This document shows, in pieces, positions 56,756 through 64,000 of a DNA stretch of 64,000 nucleotides. Under the pieces are notes generated by a model. The model ran no database searches and was not told where the DNA came from. It saw nothing but the letters and a program-made list of their open reading frames with translations. Each line of letters starts with the position of its first letter. Position 1 is the stretch's first letter. Source of the stretch: Apodemus sylvaticus (Eukaryota > Chordata > Mammalia > Rodentia > Muridae). Location: assembly GCF_947179515.1 (NCBI RefSeq), contig NC_067495.1, positions 93,812,923 through 93,876,922 of the forward strand. Reading direction: 5' to 3'. A program made the position numbers and the translations under genes.

Positions 56756-59700
56756 CATTTATTCCTTCCTCCTAATTCAGAACAGACTATAAACATTGTG
56801 TGTTTCTTTTTCTTTATACAAAGGAAGTAAAAACATTTTATGGTAAAACTGAAGATTTACATTGAAAATATTTCCGATAATATTGAAGAAATATATAGAA
56901 AAACATGTCCATTGTGAAAATATTTTTAGAATATTATTGAGAAAAATGGTAGACAAAAAATCGTTGCTTACTTGTTTTTAAAAGGAAGTAGCAATATGTT
57001 ATGACAAGACTGAAAATTTACCTGATAAATACATTTAATACAATTGTAGAAATATACAGAATAACATGATAAACTTGAAGATTATCATGGAAAATTTTAC
57101 AGATAATCTGGTAGGTATGAAAATGTTTCTGTCTTTCTTGATGGAAGAATTATATACATTTTCTAATAAAATTGATGTTTACTTGTGAAGTATTTCTGAT
57201 AAACTTCAGGAATATGAAGAAAAGCATGTTAAATTTGACAATATCATAGAAAAGTATACAGATATATTGATAGGCATAAACTATTGCCAAATTGATTAAA
57301 AGTGAAATTACAAACATTTCTGATGTAGATAGCTGTCTCTGAATATGGATAATCTATCATACAGCCTCTCTGTGATCCTGGGAGCCCTGTTCTCTCAATG
57401 TAGACAGGTATGTGCATACTCTTGCTAGACCAGCTCTGTTGTTGTTCTATTTGCCTATGTAGTTCTATGGCCCTATCAGGTCTGAGTATAAATGGAAATG
57501 GGAAGGCTCCTGTCCCAGGCTGCTCCAAGAATCTTATGACCTCAGGCATTCATGCTGTTTCACTGAGTAGTATGGGTGGTAACACATGTTTTATCTGGCC
57601 ACTCTGCACTCCTGAGTGGTTAGTTACCTCTGTGCACCATTTGGATATGGCCAACTCTGGAAGAGGATATTAACAAGCCAGAGAGAGAAAGAAGAAGCAA
57701 TGATTCTGGGTTTAAATGATTACAATTTGCCAGCTCCCATAAAAATTTTCATGACTCCATACACTGAAATAATATCTTAACATGCAACCATTTACTCTGT
57801 TAAACACCATTTAATTTTGGTCTAATATGTCCCTCCCAATTTCATGTCATCTTTCATATGTGATAATTCCCTAAGTTCAATTACTGCTGCCCATGTGAAC
57901 GTGGATATGAGTCTGGAACACAGAAAAGCTGCTCATTAGTTAGAACAAACCTGCAAACAGCTTCCAACGGCCACTTTATCCTCTGAAGAGGAGAAGGATG
58001 GAGAACACATCCCATTAAGTATTTGTAAAATTCGGGCTGTCTGGTCTTATATGAATATCCTTATAATCACAGTTGCTGTGAGTTCATGAACTAAGTGCTC
58101 ATATTCCTGTATGGAAGTAAGCATTTCACAACATTGCTCATTTAGCATCCCTTATATTGTGCTTCCCTTGTCCTCTTTTGTGCATATCTCTGTGATTTTG
58201 ACAATGTGAAAAGTGGCATTGTGGTTTCCTTTGGGATTTCACTTCCACTGTCTTTCAATGTCTAAACATTTGAAAGTTGATGGTCTTTACTAAAATTGAT
58301 GTACCCTTCAAAACAGGCCTTTTGTAATAAGGTTCCTAAAATTCTTTGTGTATATAAATATTGAAGAAAATGTTACTCCATCACCATGAGCAAAATTATA
58401 GTGGGTTCTCTCCTATAACCTATTATCACCATATCCACGTGACTTTAACAACAATGTCAGTATCAGACATTAAAAATCCTCATGTTAATCAGGTCTCAAA
58501 CCCACTAGGAGTGTGCATGTTTACCTCATAATAGTTGTATAACCATGGCAACAGCAGAGAAGCTCTTGACTGTAAAGGCAGTGTCATAGAATGCTGTTTC
58601 CATCATAGAATGCCTGTTTTCCATGTAAGAAAATGGATATGGTTTTTATTCAATTCTGACTATGTATAGCTATCCAGATGAAACATAATTCCTAGAAAGT
58701 TTGAGATTGAGTTTTCTGTGTCTTTAATTAAAGGGTGTGGTGCCATTAACATTAGGGATTTCAATGAGGTTGAGTTTGTTAAACAAGGACAATGACCACG
58801 TTGTGTTATTTTTGGAAAATACTTGGAAATTCAAAGTGTGGTGTCATATTCTGGTGACAATCATATTCTGGTGACAATCGTGTCTGTGTTCAGATGGAAA
58901 TGGGAATTCTCCTGTCCCAGGCTTTTCCTAGCCTCTTATACCCTCAGTGCTTCAGTCTATTTTCTCTGATTGGTGCAAGTGGTCCTGCCTTTGTTATATG
59001 TCCTCTCTGCGCTCCTGAGTGGTTTGATACCTCCTTGAACCACTTGGATATGACCCACTTTGGCAAAGGATGTTTCAAAACCAGAGACAGAAAAAAGAAG
59101 CGATGGTTCTTGTTTAAAAGGTCTGAAATTATTAACAACCAAATAAATTCTCATCCTTCCAAACACTGAAAAACAATCTTAACTTGCTTCTGTTTACTAT
59201 ATTAAACACCGTTTATTTTCCCTCAAATTTACCCCACCCTATTTCATGTCGTATTTCATAGTTGGTAATTCACTAAGGTCAATTCGTGCTGCCCATGTGA
59301 ACTTGGATATGAGTCTATACTCTAGAATATAGAAAAGCTGCTAATTTGTTAGAACAGCCCTCCAAAGAGCTTCCACCTGAAACTTTATCCTGCTAAGAGG
59401 TAGAGTATGAGGAACACATCCGCTTAATTATTTGCATAGTTCTGGGTGTCTTGCCTTATATGGATAAATAGATAAACACAGTTGGTATGTGTTCATGAAC
59501 TAAGTGCCCATATTGTTGTACTGAAGTGTGCATTTCAGAGCATTGCTCATTTTGTATCTCTTACACAGTTCTTCCCTTGTCCATTTTTTTGCTGATCACT
59601 GAGATTTGGATGGAGGAAAGGTGTCATTGTGGCATCCTTTTGTATTTCACTTTCACTGTCACTTAATATCTAAACACTGAAACGTTATACACTTCAAAAG

Positions 59701-60460
59701 AAACCTTTTGGGCTAAGGTTCCTAGCAATCTATGTGTATAAACATAAGCATAAAAGGAAAGGCTACACCATCCCCATGAGCAAAATTATAGTAGGCTCTA
59801 TGCTATAACTTGTGAACTTCCTATCCACAAGCCTTTACCTCCAATATCAGTACCAGATGTTAAAATCCCTCATGTTAACCAGGCCTCAAACCAACTAAGA
59901 GTGTGGATGTTTACATCATAATGGCTGTATAACCATGGCAACATTGGAGAAGCTCTTGACTGTAAAGGCATTGTCAGAGCATGCTATTTTCATCACACTG
60001 TAAGAACATGGGTAAGATTTCATTCCTATAATGCCCAGAAGTACTCTCCTCTGACTTTGGAAAACCTAGCCAGGTGGAAAAAAATTTATTTTAATTAACT
60101 TTTAGATAGAGGTATTTTTTTTCTTTAGTTAAAGGATGTGGTGCTTTTATCGTTAGTGTTTTCCATCTGGGTGAGTTAGTAAACCAAGGAGAATGGCCAA
60201 GTTCTTTTCTTTTAGAATCTACCTGGAACATCAAGGTGTAGTATCTTCTTAATAGATAGATAAACACAGTTGGTATGTGTTCATGAACTAAGTGCCCATA
60301 TTTCTGTACTGATGTGTGCATTTCAGTGCATTGCTCATTTTGTATCCCTTACACTGTTCTTCCCTTGTCCATTTTTTTTCTGATCACTGAGATTTGGATG
60401 GAGGTGTTACAAATTACCTTTGTAATTTTCATTATATAGCGATGGTTCTGTGGGTTCAAG
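56756..60460 (+). repeat. Array unit 11 (long form, 3,705 bp)
   Basis: M is 56756-57488, A is 57489-58893 and B is 58894-60460, with the 167-bp duplication at 60251-60418. The M frame is closed by the TGG-to-TGA change near 57187. A reads GTATAAATGG where nearly all other units read GTATAGATGG, a variant shared only with unit 12. No gene is seen. Confidence 0.9.
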
Positions 60461-63400
60461 CATTTATTCCTTCCTCCTAATTCAGAACAGACTATAAACA
60501 TTGTGTGTTTCTTTTTCTTTATACAAAGGAAGTAAAAACATTTTATGGTAAAACTGAAGATTTACATTGAAAATATTTCCGATAATATTGAAGAAATATA
60601 TAGAAAAACATGTCCATTGTGAAAATATTTTTAGAATATTATTGAGAAAAATGGTAGACAAAAAATCGTTGCTTACTTGTTTTTAAAAGGAAGTAGCAAT
60701 ATGTTATGACAAGACTGAAAATTTACCTGATAAATACATTTAATACAATTGTAGAAATATACAGAATAACATGATAAACTTGAAGATTATCATGGAAAAT
60801 TTTACAGATAATCTGGTAGGTATGAAAATGTTTCTGTCTTTCTTGATGGAAGAATTATATACATTTTCTAATAAAATTGATGTTTACTTGTGAAGTATTT
60901 CTGATAAACTTCAGGAATATGAAGAAAAGCATGTTAAATTTGACAATATCATAGAAAAGTATACAGATATATTGATAGGCATAAACTATTGCCAAATTGA
61001 TTAAAAGTGAAATTACAAACATTTCTGATGTAGATAGCTGTCTCTGAATATGGATAATCTATCATACAGCCTCTCTGTGATCCTGGGAGCCCTGTTCTCT
61101 CAATGTAGACAGGTATGTGCATACTCTTGCTAGACCAGCTCTGTTGTTGTTCTATTTGCCTATGTAGTTCTATGGCCCTATCAGGTCTGAGTATAAATGG
61201 AAATGGGAAGGCTCCTGTCCCAGGCTGCTCCAAGAATCTTATGACCTCAGGCATTCATGCTGTTTCACTGAGTAGTATGGGTGGTAACACATGTTTTATC
61301 TGGCCACTCTGCACTCCTGAGTGGTTAGTTACCTCTGTGCACCATTTGGATATGGCCAACTCTGGAAGAGGATATTAACAAGCCAGAGAGAGAAAGAAGA
61401 AGCAATGATTCTGGGTTTAAATGATTACAATTTGCCAGCTCCCATAAAAATTTTCATGACTCCATACACTGAAATAATATCTTAACATGCAACCATTTAC
61501 TCTGTTAAACACCATTTAATTTTGGTCTAATATGTCCCTCCCAATTTCATGTCATCTTTCATATGTGATAATTCCCTAAGTTCAATTACTGCTGCCCATG
61601 TGAACGTGGATATGAGTCTGGAACACAGAAAAGCTGCTCATTAGTTAGAACAAACCTGCAAACAGCTTCCAACGGCCACTTTATCCTCTGAAGAGGAGAA
61701 GGATGGAGAACACATCCCATTAAGTATTTGTAAAATTCGGGCTGTCTGGTCTTATATGAATATCCTTATAATCACAGTTGCTGTGAGTTCATGAACTAAG
61801 TGCTCATATTCCTGTATGGAAGTAAGCATTTCACAACATTGCTCATTTAGCATCCCTTATATTGTGCTTCCCTTGTCCTCTTTTGTGCATATCTCTGTGA
61901 TTTTGACAATGTGAAAAGTGGCATTGTGGTTTCCTTTGGGATTTCACTTCCACTGTCTTTCAATGTCTAAACATTTGAAAGTTGATGGTCTTTACTAAAA
62001 TTGATGTACCCTTCAAAACAGGCCTTTTGTAATAAGGTTCCTAAAATTCTTTGTGTATATAAATATTGAAGAAAATGTTACTCCATCACCATGAGCAAAA
62101 TTATAGTGGGTTCTCTCCTATAACCTATTATCACCATATCCACGTGACTTTAACAACAATGTCAGTATCAGACATTAAAAATCCTCATGTTAATCAGGTC
62201 TCAAACCCACTAGGAGTGTGCATGTTTACCTCATAATAGTTGTATAACCATGGCAACAGCAGAGAAGCTCTTGACTGTAAAGGCAGTGTCATAGAATGCT
62301 GTTTCCATCATAGAATGCCTGTTTTCCATGTAAGAAAATGGATATGGTTTTTATTCAATTCTGACTATGTATAGCTATCCAGATGAAACATAATTCCTAG
62401 AAAGTTTGAGATTGAGTTTTCTGTGTCTTTAATTAAAGGGTGTGGTGCCATTAACATTAGGGATTTCAATGAGGTTGAGTTTGTTAAACAAGGACAATGA
62501 CCACGTTGTGTTATTTTTGGAAAATACTTGGAAATTCAAAGTGTGGTGTCATATTCTGGTGACAATCATATTCTGGTGACAATCGTGTCTGTGTTCAGAT
62601 GGAAATGGGAATTCTCCTGTCCCAGGCTTTTCCTAGCCTCTTATACCCTCAGTGCTTCAGTCTATTTTCTCTGATTGGTGCAAGTGGTCCTGCCTTTGTT
62701 ATATGTCCTCTCTGCGCTCCTGAGTGGTTTGATACCTCCTTGAACCACTTGGATATGACCCACTTTGGCAAAGGATGTTTCAAAACCAGAGACAGAAAAA
62801 AGAAGCGATGGTTCTTGTTTAAAAGGTCTGAAATTATTAACAACCAAATAAATTCTCATCCTTCCAAACACTGAAAAACAATCTTAACTTGCTTCTGTTT
62901 ACTATATTAAACACCGTTTATTTTCCCTCAAATTTACCCCACCCTATTTCATGTCGTATTTCATAGTTGGTAATTCACTAAGGTCAATTCGTGCTGCCCA
63001 TGTGAACTTGGATATGAGTCTATACTCTAGAATATAGAAAAGCTGCTAATTTGTTAGAACAGCCCTCCAAAGAGCTTCCACCTGAAACTTTATCCTGCTA
63101 AGAGGTAGAGTATGAGGAACACATCCGCTTAATTATTTGCATAGTTCTGGGTGTCTTGCCTTATATGGATAAATAGATAAACACAGTTGGTATGTGTTCA
63201 TGAACTAAGTGCCCATATTGTTGTACTGAAGTGTGCATTTCAGAGCATTGCTCATTTTGTATCTCTTACACAGTTCTTCCCTTGTCCATTTTTTTGCTGA
63301 TCACTGAGATTTGGATGGAGGAAAGGTGTCATTGTGGCATCCTTTTGTATTTCACTTTCACTGTCACTTAATATCTAAACACTGAAACGTTATACACTTC

Positions 63401-64000
63401 AAAAGAAACCTTTTGGGCTAAGGTTCCTAGCAATCTATGTGTATAAACATAAGCATAAAAGGAAAGGCTACACCATCCCCATGAGCAAAATTATAGTAGG
63501 CTCTATGCTATAACTTGTGAACTTCCTATCCACAAGCCTTTACCTCCAATATCAGTACCAGATGTTAAAATCCCTCATGTTAACCAGGCCTCAAACCAAC
63601 TAAGAGTGTGGATGTTTACATCATAATGGCTGTATAACCATGGCAACATTGGAGAAGCTCTTGACTGTAAAGGCATTGTCAGAGCATGCTATTTTCATCA
63701 CACTGTAAGAACATGGGTAAGATTTCATTCCTATAATGCCCAGAAGTACTCTCCTCTGACTTTGGAAAACCTAGCCAGGTGGAAAAAAATTTATTTTAAT
63801 TAACTTTTAGATAGAGGTATTTTTTTTCTTTAGTTAAAGGATGTGGTGCTTTTATCGTTAGTGTTTTCCATCTGGGTGAGTTAGTAAACCAAGGAGAATG
63901 GCCAAGTTCTTTTCTTTTAGAATCTACCTGGAACATCAAGGTGTAGTATCTTCTTAATAGATAGATAAACACAGTTGGTATGTGTTCATGAACTAAGTGC
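60461..64000 (+). repeat. Array unit 12 (long form, cut by right edge)
   Basis: M is 60461-61193, A is 61194-62598 and B runs from 62599 past the window end. The 167-bp duplication begins at 63956. The unit is nearly identical to unit 11, including CCCATAAAAATTTT and GCATGCAACCATTT in A. The array evidently continues beyond the window. Confidence 0.9.

Noticed and set aside
1..64000. Endogenous retrovirus or LTR element as the source of the unit
   Set aside because: I saw no LTR pair, primer-binding site, or gag, pol or env text in the units. A database search would still be needed to exclude an old, decayed element.

Overview
The window is eukaryotic and repetitive. It most likely comes from a murid rodent, and probably rat. 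That rests on two full-length L1 (LINE-1) elements with murid-type ORF1 and ORF2 proteins and a G-rich polypurine 3'UTR ending AAATAAATTATATCGA(A)n, which resembles rat L1. I see no single-copy host gene, tRNA, rRNA, CRISPR array or bacterial feature. The chromosome cannot be told from the sequence.

The backbone is one head-to-tail tandem array running from the first base to the last: a partial unit, eleven complete units and a final partial unit. Each unit has a short spacer M (about 735 bp), a module A (about 1.41 kb) and a module B (about 1.41 kb in the short form, about 1.57 kb in the long form). A and B are diverged copies of each other, so the unit is a nested duplication. Short units (about 3.55 kb; units 1, 3, 4, 5) lack a 167-bp internal duplication in B. 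Long units (about 3.71 kb; units 6, 7, 8, 11, 12) carry it. Units 2, 9 and 10 also carry an extra 1,446-bp hybrid B/A module, giving 5,153 bp. Units 9/10 and units 11/12 are nearly identical neighbours, which suggests very recent expansion or, less interestingly, an assembly effect.

Units 2 and 6 are split at the same base of M by the same 7.5-kb insertion (4888-12375 and 28196-35688): a full-length sense L1 followed by about 957 bp of unrelated DNA. In the second copy that extra DNA ends with AATAAA, 14 nt of sequence and a short A tract, and the whole insert lies between 15-bp target-site duplications (AAAAATGTTTCTCTC). This is the expected structure of an L1 3' transduction. Both copies have the same insertion site, the same transduced tail and shared ORF2 lesions, so one insertion was later copied within a block of about 23.3 kb, four units long.

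Coding potential: L1 copy 2 keeps an intact 401-aa ORF1. ORF1 of copy 1 has a 1-bp frameshift, and ORF2 is broken in both. The small open frames in the array units (77 aa in M, 87 aa in A, about 91 aa in B) recur because the units recur. Several are broken in some units, and I do not call them genes. The most unusual unexplained signals are the nested A/B structure, the decayed helix-coding repeat of about 57 bp in M, the recurrent hybrid module, and a near-consensus X-box in almost every A and B module.
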